A stretch of 64,000 nt of DNA from NCBI RefSeq assembly GCF_013337045.2, contig NZ_CP118261.1, positions 248,001-312,000 of the forward strand, in the 5' to 3' direction. This DNA comes from Agrobacterium vitis (lineage in GTDB: Bacteria > Pseudomonadota > Alphaproteobacteria > Rhizobiales > Rhizobiaceae). The position numbers were made by a program, and so were the translations under genes. Shown here piece by piece: positions 53,955 to 63,209 of the stretch; position 1 is the stretch's first letter; each line of letters starts with the position of its first letter. Below the pieces are notes generated by a model. It had not been told where the DNA came from. It was given only the letters and a program-made list of their open reading frames with translations, and searched no databases.

Positions 53955-56231
53955 ATGGCCGACCCTATCAAAAACCCGGAAGCCGAAGGTCCCGCTGGTG
54001 GCTGGGGATCGGTAAAGTCGATCGCCCGTATGCTGGGCGACAACAAACCCTCACCCGCAATCCTTGAAACGCTTTACCGCCTGAATAAGCCTGCCGGGCT
54101 TATGTGCGTTTCCTGCGCGTGGCCGAAACCCGCAAACTATCATCCCTTCGAGTTCTGCGAAAACGGCGCCAAGGCAACGATCTCGGACCTGACCAGTGCG
54201 CGCTGCACGCCTGATTTCTGGAGCCGCCATACCGTTGCTGAACTCAGGAACTGGAAAGACTATGACCTCGAACAGACCGGGCGGCTGACGCATCCTCTCC
54301 GCTATGACGCTGCAACGGACCGCTATGTTGAGGTGACGTGGGACAAGGCCTTCTCTGAAATCGGCGCGACGTTGAAATCCTTGCCGCGCGAGAGCGTTGT
54401 CTTCTATTCTTCCGGCCATGCCGGTCTTGAAGCATCCTATCTCTACGCCCTGGTCGCGCGGGTCTACGGCAACAACAACCTGCCCCAGAGTTCCAACATG
54501 TGCCATGAGACGACGTCAGTCGGGCTTCAGAAGGTTATCGGCTCGCCTGTTGGCACCATTGTCTGGGACGACCTGGAGAAGGCCGACGCATTCTTCTTTT
54601 TCGGCCAAAACCCGGGATCGAACAGTCCGCGCTTCCTTCACCCATTGCAGGAGGCCAAGCAGCGCGGTGCGCGCATCGTCACATTCAACCCGGTTGTCGA
54701 GCAGGGGCTGGTATCATTCGTCAATCCACAAAGCCCGGTTGACATGCTGACGGGACGCGAAACGCAGATTTCAGACGAGTATCTCCAAGTCCGGGCTGGC
54801 AGTGACATTTCTGCAATACTGGGTCTATGCAAGGTTGTCATCGAAGCTGACGACATGGCGGTGGCCAATGGACAAAAGCGCGTGCTCGATGTGGCGTTCA
54901 TCGATGAGCACACGACAGGATTCGATAGTTTTATCGCCCTTGTCAGAACCACGAACTGGGCCGATATCGAGCGTGAAAGCGGCCTGACTGAATCGGCGAT
55001 CCGGCGTGCCGGTGAAATATATATCGACGCGGAAAGGGTCATCGGTGTCTACGGCATGGGCCTGACGCAGCATTCGCAAGGCGCGATTAATGTGGCCATG
55101 CTGGTCAATCTGCTGCTTCTGCGCGGCAATATCGGACGCGAAGGAGCTGGCTGCTGTCCGGTTCGCGGCCATTCGAATGTACAGGGTCAACGAACCGTCG
55201 GGATCGCTGAGAAGACCAAGCTTATTCCCATGGACAGGTTGAAAGAGCTCTTCGATTTCGATCCCCCGACCGAGGACGGCACGACCATCGTCGATGCCGT
55301 GAAAGGGCTGATGGCTGACAAGATCAAAGCCTTCATTTCATTGGGAGGCAATCTTGTCCGCGCCGTACCAGATCAAAAGGAGATGGAACGCGCTTGGGCT
55401 CGCCAGGAGCTGACCGTGATTGTCTCTACCAAGCTAAACCGGAGCCATCTTTTTCCCGGCAAGCAGGCCTATATCCTTCCCTGCCTGTCGCGTGCAGAGA
55501 TAGATGAGCAGACCACAGGAAATCAAGCCGTATCCATCGAGGATAGCTTCTCCCATATTTCTGGATCAATCGGCAAAAGACCTCCCGCCTCCAAACATTT
55601 GAAGAGCGAACTGGCGATCGTGGCCGGCATTGCAAAGGCGACGCTCGCCGTAAGGCCAAAACTGAAATGGGATGAATGGCAAGGTGACTACAGGCTCGTG
55701 CGAGACCTGATCGAAGCGACCTATCCCGAGGACTTCAAGGACTATAATGCACGCATGTTCCAGCCGGGCGGGTTTTACCGCGGCAATGCAGCTCATGAAC
55801 GCATCTGGAAGACCGAGGAAAAGAAGGCTGTCTTTACAACGCCTAGCCAAATGAATGCGCTGTCCTTCGAGGATGCCGACGGCCGGTTCAGACTTGTCAC
55901 AATGCGATCAAACGATCAATTCAATACGACAATCTATGGTTACTCCGACCGCTTCCGCGGCATAGAGGGCACTCGCGACGTCCTGTTGATGTGCGAAAGC
56001 GATATCGCGACATCGGGACTTAAACCGGGGCAGGTTGTCACACTCGTCAGCGATTTCGGCGACGGCGTTCGCAGAGAGCTCGGTGGCTTGACGGTCACCG
56101 CTCATAATCTGCCAAAAGGGACGATCGGCACTTATTATCCTGAAGCCAATGTGCTGATCGCCATTGATCATCATGACGAGATGTCGAAGACACCCGCATC
56201 GAAAGCAATTCCAGTCCGGATCGAAACCTAG
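53955..56231 (+). CDS. FdhF/YdeP-family molybdopterin oxidoreductase
   Basis: The 758-residue protein starts at ATG 53955 behind GAAAGG. It has MCVSCAWPKP near the N-terminus (Cys pair and no full 4Fe-4S motif), SNMCHETTSVGLQKVIGSP, FFGQNPGSNSPRFLHP and the C-terminal cofactor-binding domain (GTIGTYYPEANVLIA). YdeP-type proteins resemble formate dehydrogenase catalytic chains but their reaction is not settled; in enteric bacteria one is tied to acid resistance. There is no partner subunit here. Confidence 0.9.
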   Translation: MADPIKNPEAEGPAGGWGSVKSIARMLGDNKPSPAILETLYRLNKPAGLMCVSCAWPKPANYHPFEFCENGAKATISDLTSARCTPDFWSRHTVAELRNWKDYDLEQTGRLTHPLRYDAATDRYVEVTWDKAFSEIGATLKSLPRESVVFYSSGHAGLEASYLYALVARVYGNNNLPQSSNMCHETTSVGLQKVIGSPVGTIVWDDLEKADAFFFFGQNPGSNSPRFLHPLQEAKQRGARIVTFNPVVEQGLVSFVNPQSPVDMLTGRETQISDEYLQVRAGSDISAILGLCKVVIEADDMAVANGQKRVLDVAFIDEHTTGFDSFIALVRTTNWADIERESGLTESAIRRAGEIYIDAERVIGVYGMGLTQHSQGAINVAMLVNLLLLRGNIGREGAGCCPVRGHSNVQGQRTVGIAEKTKLIPMDRLKELFDFDPPTEDGTTIVDAVKGLMADKIKAFISLGGNLVRAVPDQKEMERAWARQELTVIVSTKLNRSHLFPGKQAYILPCLSRAEIDEQTTGNQAVSIEDSFSHISGSIGKRPPASKHLKSELAIVAGIAKATLAVRPKLKWDEWQGDYRLVRDLIEATYPEDFKDYNARMFQPGGFYRGNAAHERIWKTEEKKAVFTTPSQMNALSFEDADGRFRLVTMRSNDQFNTTIYGYSDRFRGIEGTRDVLLMCESDIATSGLKPGQVVTLVSDFGDGVRRELGGLTVTAHNLPKGTIGTYYPEANVLIAIDHHDEMSKTPASKAIPVRIET

Positions 56232-56278
56232 AGTTTACCTTAGGAAAAGTGTGAGGTGGTTTTACCTCTGGAAATGCT

Positions 56279-56824
56279 CTAACGAACCAGCACCGAATCC
56301 ACTCCGAGCCAGTCGTCGCGCAGAAGCGCCATCAAAAGCAAATCGGCGCGACGGCCATCCGGGTAGCGCAACGCGCTGCGCATCAGTCCCTCCTCGATAA
56401 AACCCAGTTTGGTATAGACGCGCCGTGCAATCGTGTTTGACGGAAGGACATCGAGAATCAGGCGACCAATTGTCGGATCTGAGAAAACATCAGCGCAGAT
56501 ACGCTGCATAAACGCGCTGCCCATGCCGCTCCCGGACCGCTCAACGGCGACACGTCGAATTACGACATTCCCCATGCCGTCGTCCGGCCTCAACACCACG
56601 AAGCCAACGGGCTTTTCTACACACACGCCGATCAGATATTTGCAGGTGGGGTCAGCCATTCGGCTTTCATGTTCCTGAACCGAATAGGTACCCACGCGCT
56701 CTGGATAGCCGGGGAGCCGTTCGACACGCATGACGAAATCGATGTCATCCCGGGTTGCGGGCCGGATGGTAAGCGCAGGAAGTGCTGGCATCGCAACGCT
56801 CTCAGATTTTTCCGGGTACGACAT
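56279..56824 (-). CDS. GNAT-family N-acetyltransferase
   Basis: The 181-residue protein is taken from ATG 56824, overlapping the end of the PHP gene by 23 bases; ATG 56791 is possible. It has LTIRPATRDDIDFVMRVE, GNVVIRRVAVERSGSGMGSAFMQRI (acetyl-CoA loop) and RRVYTKLGFIEEGLMR. It is the last gene of the importer operon. The substrate may be an imported aminated compound, but this is open. Confidence 0.85.
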   Translation of the reverse strand: MSYPEKSESVAMPALPALTIRPATRDDIDFVMRVERLPGYPERVGTYSVQEHESRMADPTCKYLIGVCVEKPVGFVVLRPDDGMGNVVIRRVAVERSGSGMGSAFMQRICADVFSDPTIGRLILDVLPSNTIARRVYTKLGFIEEGLMRSALRYPDGRRADLLLMALLRDDWLGVDSVLVR

Positions 56825-57677
56825 CGTCTATGTCAGCCTGGAGCCATCCATTGGCACGCGTTAGATAGGCAATGCTCTCAAAGCCAGCGGCTCGGATCGC
56901 TGCAACGGACTGCTCAAGCCCAACGCCCACGGTGTCCACGCCGTGGCTGTCATCACCCAGCGTCACGCGGATACCCATATGGCAAGCACGTTTGAGTATG
57001 TGCGGCAGGGGGTAAACCGGGCCGTAGCCATTGCGAAATGCGGCGCAGTTCACATCCAATATGCCGCCATAGGCCTTGATCGCTTCGAGAAGAATGTCCA
57101 CCTCGCGCAGAACCGCCGGGGAAAATTCGAAGCTGGCTGGCTCAAATTTTCGAACAAGATCGAGATGGGCAACGACATCTGGACGAAGGCGCTGCACCAT
57201 GTCGGTTGCCGACCGGAAATAGGCGATCTGCAGGGCATCGGTGCCACCCAGTTCCTGCTTGAGAGCCTCGGTCGATTGGGCAGAGTAATCGAGCCAACAT
57301 CCGTCGATATCATGGACACTGCCGACAATGTAATCGAATGGATGAGCGTCCCGTATAGCTTTCATCTTCGCAAGCCAGGTATCCGGCGGCAATTTCTCAG
57401 TCTCAAAACCGATCAGCAACTCGATCCGGTCCGCATAGGCGTCACGAAGCTTGAATGCGTGATCGACATAATCGGCGAACTGCCGCACAAGACCCGCAAC
57501 CCCTAACCTTTCTTCGCCGGGATAAAGATCTTCTTCGCGATATCGCGGGCAGTGTTCGCTCAGGCCGTAATGGGTAAAGCCGCGGTCGATTGCCGTTTCG
57601 ATGACCTCAGCAAGGGTGGATTTCGCATGGTCGCAGAATTGTCCGCTGTGTCCGCCGTGATAACTAAACCAAGTCAT
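56802..57677 (-). CDS. PHP-domain phosphatase (histidinol-phosphatase-like)
   Basis: The 291-residue protein has PHP metal ligands in WFSYHGGHSGQFCDHAKST, YGLSEHCPR, FDYIVGSVHDIDG, VVAHLDLVRKF, and GDDSHGVDTVG. It resembles HisJ histidinol-phosphate phosphatases, but its place downstream of an organophosphate- or sugar-type ABC importer and a phosphoesterase suggests another phosphorylated substrate. Confidence 0.85.
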   Translation of the reverse strand: MTWFSYHGGHSGQFCDHAKSTLAEVIETAIDRGFTHYGLSEHCPRYREEDLYPGEERLGVAGLVRQFADYVDHAFKLRDAYADRIELLIGFETEKLPPDTWLAKMKAIRDAHPFDYIVGSVHDIDGCWLDYSAQSTEALKQELGGTDALQIAYFRSATDMVQRLRPDVVAHLDLVRKFEPASFEFSPAVLREVDILLEAIKAYGGILDVNCAAFRNGYGPVYPLPHILKRACHMGIRVTLGDDSHGVDTVGVGLEQSVAAIRAAGFESIAYLTRANGWLQADIDDVVPGKI

Positions 57678-57686
57678 AGCGTGTCC

Positions 57687-58523
57687 TCAGGCCGTTTTCG
57701 CAGGCGAGCGATAGATCGAACCCTTGTAATCCTCGATATAGCTCTTCATCAGCCCATCTATAGCCATGAATTCAACCGAGATATCATCCTTGCCGAAGTC
57801 CAGCAATGTCACGCCCAGCAGCTCTTTGCCTGGCTGGCTCGGCATGGATTCGTCGCGGGCCAGAAAGCTGGATGCAGGCGTCCAGATTAACACCGGCTCA
57901 TCCTTCTGCCGCAGATGCAGCGTGCGATGCATATGGCCTGAGATCACCGCAAACACGCCGTGCTCGGCGATCAGCCGCTGCAACCGCAGACGGTCTTGTG
58001 TCTTCAGCGCCCATGCAGGCCTGTCGGCTTCGTTCCAGTCTTCAAGAAAGAGAGGCATGTGGAGAAACAAGACCGGTTTACGGTTGCCCCGCTCGGTCAA
58101 CATGCGCTCCAAGGCTGCCCATTGCTGCTCCTCGGCTAGCAGGCCCGAGCCGATAATCTGGCTGTTCAGGCCGATCAGCCTCCAGCCCTCAGCAGCGTCG
58201 CTGTGCCAGGCCCAGGCGCCAAAATGCTTCTCCCAGGCCGCGAGACGCGCCTCATTTGCGGGCTGCACGCTGTCACTGGCAATATCGCCAACATCATGAT
58301 TGCCCGGCAGGACGAGAACCGGAGCCGTGATTTCCTTGAGTTCAGCCGCGCCAAATGCCAGATCTGCCTCGAGATTTGCACCATCCAACGTCAGATCGCC
58401 GAGAACAATTGCCAGTCCCACATCGTCACAGCCGTTGACGGTTTTAACCGCCGCCTTCCAGTTTTCGACGAATATGTCGTTTTGAGAGCCGATGTGAGGA
58501 TCGGCCAGGATCGCTATTTTCAT
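57687..58523 (-). CDS. Calcineurin-like metallophosphoesterase
   Basis: The 278-residue protein starts behind AAGGAAAG. It has the five metal motifs: IAILADPHIG, VLGDLTLDG, VLPGNHDVGD, LFLHMPL and VISGHMHRTLH, close to CpdA/GpdQ phosphodiesterases. It would hydrolyse a phosphodiester or phosphomonoester in the cytoplasm; glycerophosphodiesters imported by the upstream transporter are a reasonable guess. Confidence 0.88.
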   Translation of the reverse strand: MKIAILADPHIGSQNDIFVENWKAAVKTVNGCDDVGLAIVLGDLTLDGANLEADLAFGAAELKEITAPVLVLPGNHDVGDIASDSVQPANEARLAAWEKHFGAWAWHSDAAEGWRLIGLNSQIIGSGLLAEEQQWAALERMLTERGNRKPVLFLHMPLFLEDWNEADRPAWALKTQDRLRLQRLIAEHGVFAVISGHMHRTLHLRQKDEPVLIWTPASSFLARDESMPSQPGKELLGVTLLDFGKDDISVEFMAIDGLMKSYIEDYKGSIYRSPAKTA

Positions 58524-58585
58524 TATCTTTCCTTGGACGCTTTAATCTGCAACTGCCGATCACTGCGCATAAGCTGGCGGCAGGT

Positions 58586-58609
58586 GGGGCGCACCGAAGG
58601 GTGCGCCCC
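58586..58609 (-). terminator. Hairpin between binding-protein and phosphoesterase genes
   Basis: A perfect 10-bp GC-rich stem (GGGGCGCACC and GGTGCGCCCC) with a 4-base loop begins nine bases after the binding-protein stop. No T run follows, so it is more likely a message-protecting or attenuating structure than a full stop. Confidence 0.55.
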
Positions 58610-58617
58610 GGCTTGCA

Positions 58618-59889
58618 TTATTTCGCCGCCATCACAGCCGCGACATGCTCACGAATTTTCGGCATGGCAGCCTCGGGCGTGATCTTGCCCCGCTGCAATT
58701 GGTCCAGAACCGGAGCAACGCCCTTCCACACGCCATCCGCCGTATTCTTCGGATAGGCAAACCACGGCATGGCGGCATTCATCGACTTGAAGACCGTCTG
58801 GAAGTTTGGATGCTCTGCATAAAAACCCTCGAGCGCCTTGGCAGCCTGGACGTTGACCGGCATGTAACCGCTTGTCTTTGAGACTTCAGCCTGAACCGAG
58901 GCGCTGGTCATGTATTTGACGAACTCCCAGGCGGCAGCGCGCTTGGCGGCATCCTTGGAAAACACCATCAGGGCATTACCGCCAGCCGGCAGGCCGCCCT
59001 TCTTGGCGTCGATCAGCGGGAAGCGGACGGTGCGCATGGTGAAGCGGTCGCCGATGGCGGTCTCGTAAGCCACGAGATCGGACGGCGACTCCACGACGAT
59101 GCCAATCTTCCCGGCAAAGAACTGCTGCTGCGCAGGCTTGGGGTCGGCATAAACGGACATGCCCGTCTTGACCGCCAGATCCTGGGTGATGCGCAGTGCT
59201 TCCAGCCCCGCCTTGTTATCATAACCAATGCCGGTGGCCTTGGCATCAAGCATCTGGTCGCCAGCGCTCATTACCATCATCTGCCAGTACCAGTCATCGC
59301 TCAATCCACCGACGGAGAAACCGATGCCCGAAACACCATTGCCAAGCTTGCTGATCTTGGCAGCCAGATCAATGACGCCATCCCACGTGGTCGGGAACTG
59401 ATCGACATTGCCACCAGCCTTTTCGACCAAATCCTTGTTGACGTAGAGAAGCGGCAGGGAGGCCGTAAATGGCATCGCATACTGTTGACCATCGACTTTT
59501 GCGAGGTCGAGAATGGCCGGCGCATAATTGGCCGCCTGCCAGTCCTTCCCTTCCTTATCCAGCAGCGGATCGAGCGAGCTTGTCTCGCCCCGATCCTTCA
59601 TCACGCCCACAAGGCTAGGAATGGAGGAGTAAGACGCGAGATAGACATCCGGCGTCGAGCCCGTCATCATTCCACGAATGACGCTTTGGTCACCAGCGCT
59701 GTAGTTTTCGGCTGGTGCCTGCTCTTTGATGATGATCTCAGGATGTGCCTTCTTGAAACCCTCCAGAATAGGCTGCATAAATGCAAGCCGTGTGTGATAG
59801 AAGGTCAGCGTGACGGGATCAGCGGCGAAAGCCGATGTGGTACCGGCGATGGTCAGGGCCGCAGCCGCGAAGATGTTTTTCATTTTCAT
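58618..59889 (-). CDS. Family 1 (UgpB-like) ABC substrate-binding protein
   Basis: The 423-residue periplasmic protein starts at ATG 59889 behind TAGGAA; the longer frame upstream lacks a signal sequence. The signal peptide ends TTSAFAADP. The mature part has TLTFYHTRLAFMQPILEGFKK, GMMTGSTPDVYLASY and PFTASLPLLYVNKDLVEKAGG, like glycerol-3-phosphate and oligosaccharide binders. Strong hairpins flank the gene on both sides. Confidence 0.9.
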   Translation of the reverse strand: MKMKNIFAAAALTIAGTTSAFAADPVTLTFYHTRLAFMQPILEGFKKAHPEIIIKEQAPAENYSAGDQSVIRGMMTGSTPDVYLASYSSIPSLVGVMKDRGETSSLDPLLDKEGKDWQAANYAPAILDLAKVDGQQYAMPFTASLPLLYVNKDLVEKAGGNVDQFPTTWDGVIDLAAKISKLGNGVSGIGFSVGGLSDDWYWQMMVMSAGDQMLDAKATGIGYDNKAGLEALRITQDLAVKTGMSVYADPKPAQQQFFAGKIGIVVESPSDLVAYETAIGDRFTMRTVRFPLIDAKKGGLPAGGNALMVFSKDAAKRAAAWEFVKYMTSASVQAEVSKTSGYMPVNVQAAKALEGFYAEHPNFQTVFKSMNAAMPWFAYPKNTADGVWKGVAPVLDQLQRGKITPEAAMPKIREHVAAVMAAK

Positions 59890-59924
59890 GGTGGTTCCTA
59901 CAAGGTGAAGTGGTCTTGACTTTC

Positions 59925-59954
59925 GGACCTGCCCGGTGGCCGCCGGGCAGGTCC
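59925..59954 (-). terminator. Hairpin between permease and binding-protein genes
   Basis: A perfect 12-bp stem (GGACCTGCCCGG and CCGGGCAGGTCC) with a 6-base loop fills the gap between the second permease gene and the binding-protein gene. With the hairpin at 58586-58609 it brackets the binding-protein message. Confidence 0.55.
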
Positions 59955-59957
59955 GCA

Positions 59958-60785
59958 TCACTTGACGCCGGTCATCGTAACGCCCTGAACGAATCCGCGC
60001 TGTGCAGCGAGGAACAACAGGATCAGCGGTCCGGTGATCAGGGTCGCGCAGGCCATTAAAGGCCCGAAGCTGTCTCCGCCTTCCTGGCTCCGGAAAAACA
60101 GGAGGCCGAGCGTCGGTGGTGACAGATCGATGGATCTGATCACGATCATTGGCCAATAGAGATCGTTCCAATGAAAGGTGATCGAGAAGATCGCGAATGC
60201 GGCAATGGCGGGTTTCATCGCTGGCAGAATGATGCGAACGACGATTTCGATCTCGCTCATCCCGTCCAGCCGTGCAGCCAGAAGAATCTCGTCGGGGAAC
60301 GAGCGAATGAACTGATAGAACATGAAGATCGCAAAACCCGAGGTCAGGTAGGGCAGCATCACGCCCGCATAGGTATCCAGAAGCCCGAACTTGGCGAGCA
60401 CCATGAAGATCGGCAGGGCGGTTGCCTGGGCGGGAACGGAGAGGCTGATCAGAACAATCGCGAAAAGAAGGTGCTGACCACGAAACCTGAACTTCGCAAG
60501 CGCATAGGCACAGGTGACCGTCGTCAGGATCTGGAACAGCAGGATACCGCCGGTCATGATGACGCCGTTGAGCATAAACCGTGGCAATGGAGACTCGAAC
60601 AGCGCTCGCGTATAGTTGTCCGTTATCGATGTCAGGATCGGCGGCGCATCATTGAGGCTGCCGAATATCTCCCCCGGGGCCTGCGTTGACGCCCGCCACA
60701 TCCAGAAAAACGGATAGACCATCAGAAAGGCACCGCCGAGCAGAACGGCATGCGACATCACGGCACGAAGCAAAGAGCGAACCAT
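59958..60785 (-). CDS. Carbohydrate-type ABC transporter permease (UgpE/MalG-like)
   Basis: The 275-residue membrane protein has about six helices and the EAA loop (AARLDGMSEIEIVVRIILPAMKPAIA) of MalG-type permeases. Its start shares a base with the stop of the partner permease gene (TGATG), so translation is coupled. Confidence 0.92.
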   Translation of the reverse strand: MVRSLLRAVMSHAVLLGGAFLMVYPFFWMWRASTQAPGEIFGSLNDAPPILTSITDNYTRALFESPLPRFMLNGVIMTGGILLFQILTTVTCAYALAKFRFRGQHLLFAIVLISLSVPAQATALPIFMVLAKFGLLDTYAGVMLPYLTSGFAIFMFYQFIRSFPDEILLAARLDGMSEIEIVVRIILPAMKPAIAAFAIFSITFHWNDLYWPMIVIRSIDLSPPTLGLLFFRSQEGGDSFGPLMACATLITGPLILLFLAAQRGFVQGVTMTGVK

Positions 60786-61705
60786 CAGAAATGCGCCCTT
60801 CTGTTGCTCAAGCCGACATGGACGATCGAAAATGTGCCGATCAACAGGAGATACACGACAGTTAGCGCGCTGCCATAACCTGCTTTCAGGCCTGTGAACG
60901 TATCCGTGTTGATCTTGTGCAGCAGCATTTCAGTTGCGCCATAGGGGCCACCATTGGTCAGAACCGCTACCGTGTCGAAGACCTGGAACGACTGTATGCA
61001 GCTCAAAACGACAACGATGATCGTCGTCGGGGCCAACAGCGGCCAGGTCAGGTAACGAAGACGGTCCCAAAAGCCGTCCATGCCATCAAGGGCAGACGCC
61101 TCGTTCAGCTCGCTTGAAATAACCGTGAGCCCCGCCAGAAAAAGGATGAGATTGAAGCCGAAGAGATGCCAGATGCCGATGATGGCAAGGCCGATCAGCG
61201 CAAGCGTTCCATCGGCAAAAAAATCGAGGGGTGGCAAGCCCAGAGCTTCCAGCAGGCTGGCCAGGGGCCCGATATGGCCATTGAGCAGGTAGCTCCAGAC
61301 AATGGACATGGCCGTCAGTGTGGACGTGACGGGCAGAAAGTAGACGATTTCGTAGAAACGCCGCGAGCGGCGGCGACCGTTGAGCAGCACGGCAACACAC
61401 AGCGCACCGAACACCGATACGGGTACGACAATTGCCGTATAGAGTGCGCTGTTGCGCAAGGCGGCCCAGAAGAATGGGTCATTGATCATTTTGTAATAGT
61501 TGCCAAGGCCGACGAAATTCAGGCTGAGCCGACCGAGTCGATAATCGGTCAAGCTGATCAGGACCACGACGAAGATCGGCGCAACCACCGTTGCGATCAG
61601 CAGAAAGAAGACCGGAGCCGCAAAGAGATGCGCCATGGCGGCATAACTGAAGCGCTTTGATGAGACCGCAGACGATTGGGAGTGCAGATTAGACAGAGAC
61701 GTCAT
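60785..61705 (-). CDS. Carbohydrate-type ABC transporter permease (UgpA/MalF-like)
   Basis: The 306-residue protein is taken from ATG 61705 behind GGAGGAGG, which lies inside the end of the ATPase gene; the longer frame to 61816 is unlikely. It has six helices and the EAA loop (NEASALDGMDGFWDRLRYLTWPLLAPTTI). It pairs with the permease encoded next. Confidence 0.92.
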   Translation of the reverse strand: MTSLSNLHSQSSAVSSKRFSYAAMAHLFAAPVFFLLIATVVAPIFVVVLISLTDYRLGRLSLNFVGLGNYYKMINDPFFWAALRNSALYTAIVVPVSVFGALCVAVLLNGRRRSRRFYEIVYFLPVTSTLTAMSIVWSYLLNGHIGPLASLLEALGLPPLDFFADGTLALIGLAIIGIWHLFGFNLILFLAGLTVISSELNEASALDGMDGFWDRLRYLTWPLLAPTTIIVVVLSCIQSFQVFDTVAVLTNGGPYGATEMLLHKINTDTFTGLKAGYGSALTVVYLLLIGTFSIVHVGLSNRRAHF

Positions 61706-62882
61706 AACATGCCTCCTCCACCGGAGCTGCCAAAGGAAGCGACATTGGAACACGACGACCGCTTTGATCAAAGATGAGTGGGGCATCTGAGGCGATCCGC
61801 AGCGCAATCCTTTCACCTATCTTGCGGCCCGTCGCCAATCGGGCAAAGCTCTCTGGCCGCAGTTGCACGCGCACAGTACCAGCACCGATCTCAGTGCCGT
61901 CGCACCGGATGCCGACATCGTTGCCCGCGAACTCCACCTGTTCCACCCGAAGCGAAAAATCCCCATTTCCATCTTCAGTCGGATGCAGTCGTTCCGGCCG
62001 GATCGCCAATTGGTATGAACCATCCGCGATGCCCGGCAATGTCAGCTGCAATGCCCGTCCATTGATTGAAACCACCCCCTTGCTGACCGTCACCGGCATT
62101 TCGTTGATCGCCGTTGTGCCGACAAACCGTGCGACGGAAAGATAGTTCGGCTGGTCGTAGATCTCTGCCGGTGCTCCACACTGCCTGATCTCTCCACCTT
62201 CCATCACGGCGATCCGATCTGACATCGTCATGGCCTCGGTCTGGTCGTGGGTGACGTAAACGAATGTGATGCCAGTCCGGCGGTGCAGGTCCACGATCTC
62301 ATCACGTAACTGCTGGCGCAGCTTCGCATCGAGGTTCGAAAGTGGCTCGTCCATCAGAAAGACGCCAGGTTGCCGGACCATTGCGCGACCGACCGCTACA
62401 CGCTGTCTTTGGCCGCCGGACAGCTGTGAAGGCTTGCGATCCATCAACGTTTCGAGGCCAAGTTGTCTTGCTGTCCGGATGATATCCGTCTCGATATCGT
62501 TGCGGATGCTGCGCACCCTTGATGACAGAAGCGAGGCCCCCGGCAGGCGCTGGCTGAACGACAACCGCGCCATTTCGAGCGGCATGGCCAGGTTCGCACG
62601 GACCGTCATATGCGGATAGAGCGCATAATTCTGGAAAACCATGGCAATGCCGCGTCGCTTCGGCGGCAGTGAGGACACGTCACGTCCTTCGATCATGATA
62701 TGCCCGTCTGTGGAAGGTTCAAAACCAGCCAGCAGCCGCAACAGTGTCGATTTTCCACACCCGGATGGCCCGAGCAGCGTCAGGAATTCACCCTCACGGA
62801 TGTGAAGGTTGATGCGCTTTAGAACCTGCACGCGCTCAAAGCGCTTTTCCAGGTCAACGATATCAATGGAATGACCGACCAT
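61689..62882 (-). CDS. ABC transporter ATPase (UgpC/MalK-like)
   Basis: The 397-residue protein is taken from ATG 62882; GTG 62891 with GGGAA before it is also possible. Walker A is LGPSGCGKSTLLRLLAG, signature LSGGQRQRVAVGRAM, Walker B VFLMDEPLSNLDAKLR, and a C-terminal TOBE domain of about 130 residues (FVGTTAINEMPVTV onward). It heads the operon ATPase-permease-permease-binding protein-phosphoesterase-PHP-GNAT. Confidence 0.93.
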   Translation of the reverse strand: MVGHSIDIVDLEKRFERVQVLKRINLHIREGEFLTLLGPSGCGKSTLLRLLAGFEPSTDGHIMIEGRDVSSLPPKRRGIAMVFQNYALYPHMTVRANLAMPLEMARLSFSQRLPGASLLSSRVRSIRNDIETDIIRTARQLGLETLMDRKPSQLSGGQRQRVAVGRAMVRQPGVFLMDEPLSNLDAKLRQQLRDEIVDLHRRTGITFVYVTHDQTEAMTMSDRIAVMEGGEIRQCGAPAEIYDQPNYLSVARFVGTTAINEMPVTVSKGVVSINGRALQLTLPGIADGSYQLAIRPERLHPTEDGNGDFSLRVEQVEFAGNDVGIRCDGTEIGAGTVRVQLRPESFARLATGRKIGERIALRIASDAPLIFDQSGRRVPMSLPLAAPVEEACYDVSV

Positions 62883-63209
62883 ATTCTTCACTGCTTTTCC
62901 CGGATCACACCGTCAAAATTACGAGGGTCGAAACACAGCGATGTTTCAGCCAACGCCCTCAGTCAATTCGCCCCCTGATGTAAGAGGGTTTTTTAAAGAC
63001 TCGATGACAAATCCCCTAAAATAAAATATTTTTATCCATATTTCTTATGGAGATAGATTGCATAAATAACGAATTGGTTACTTTATAAATCACTCTAAGC
63101 TGTTGACGCAGGCCGTAAAACCGCCTTATCCAACATTGGCAATGACCGGGCCGAAATCGCCGTTTGGTCTGGGTGAAGCAAGGACGCCGATCTTGAAGTG
63201 AGGGTCATC
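62883..63209. other. Divergent intergenic region between importer operon and TetR gene
   Basis: It is AT-rich at 63000-63100 and must hold both promoters and probably the TetR operator. I could not identify a clear palindrome. No gene is visible. Confidence 0.5.
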
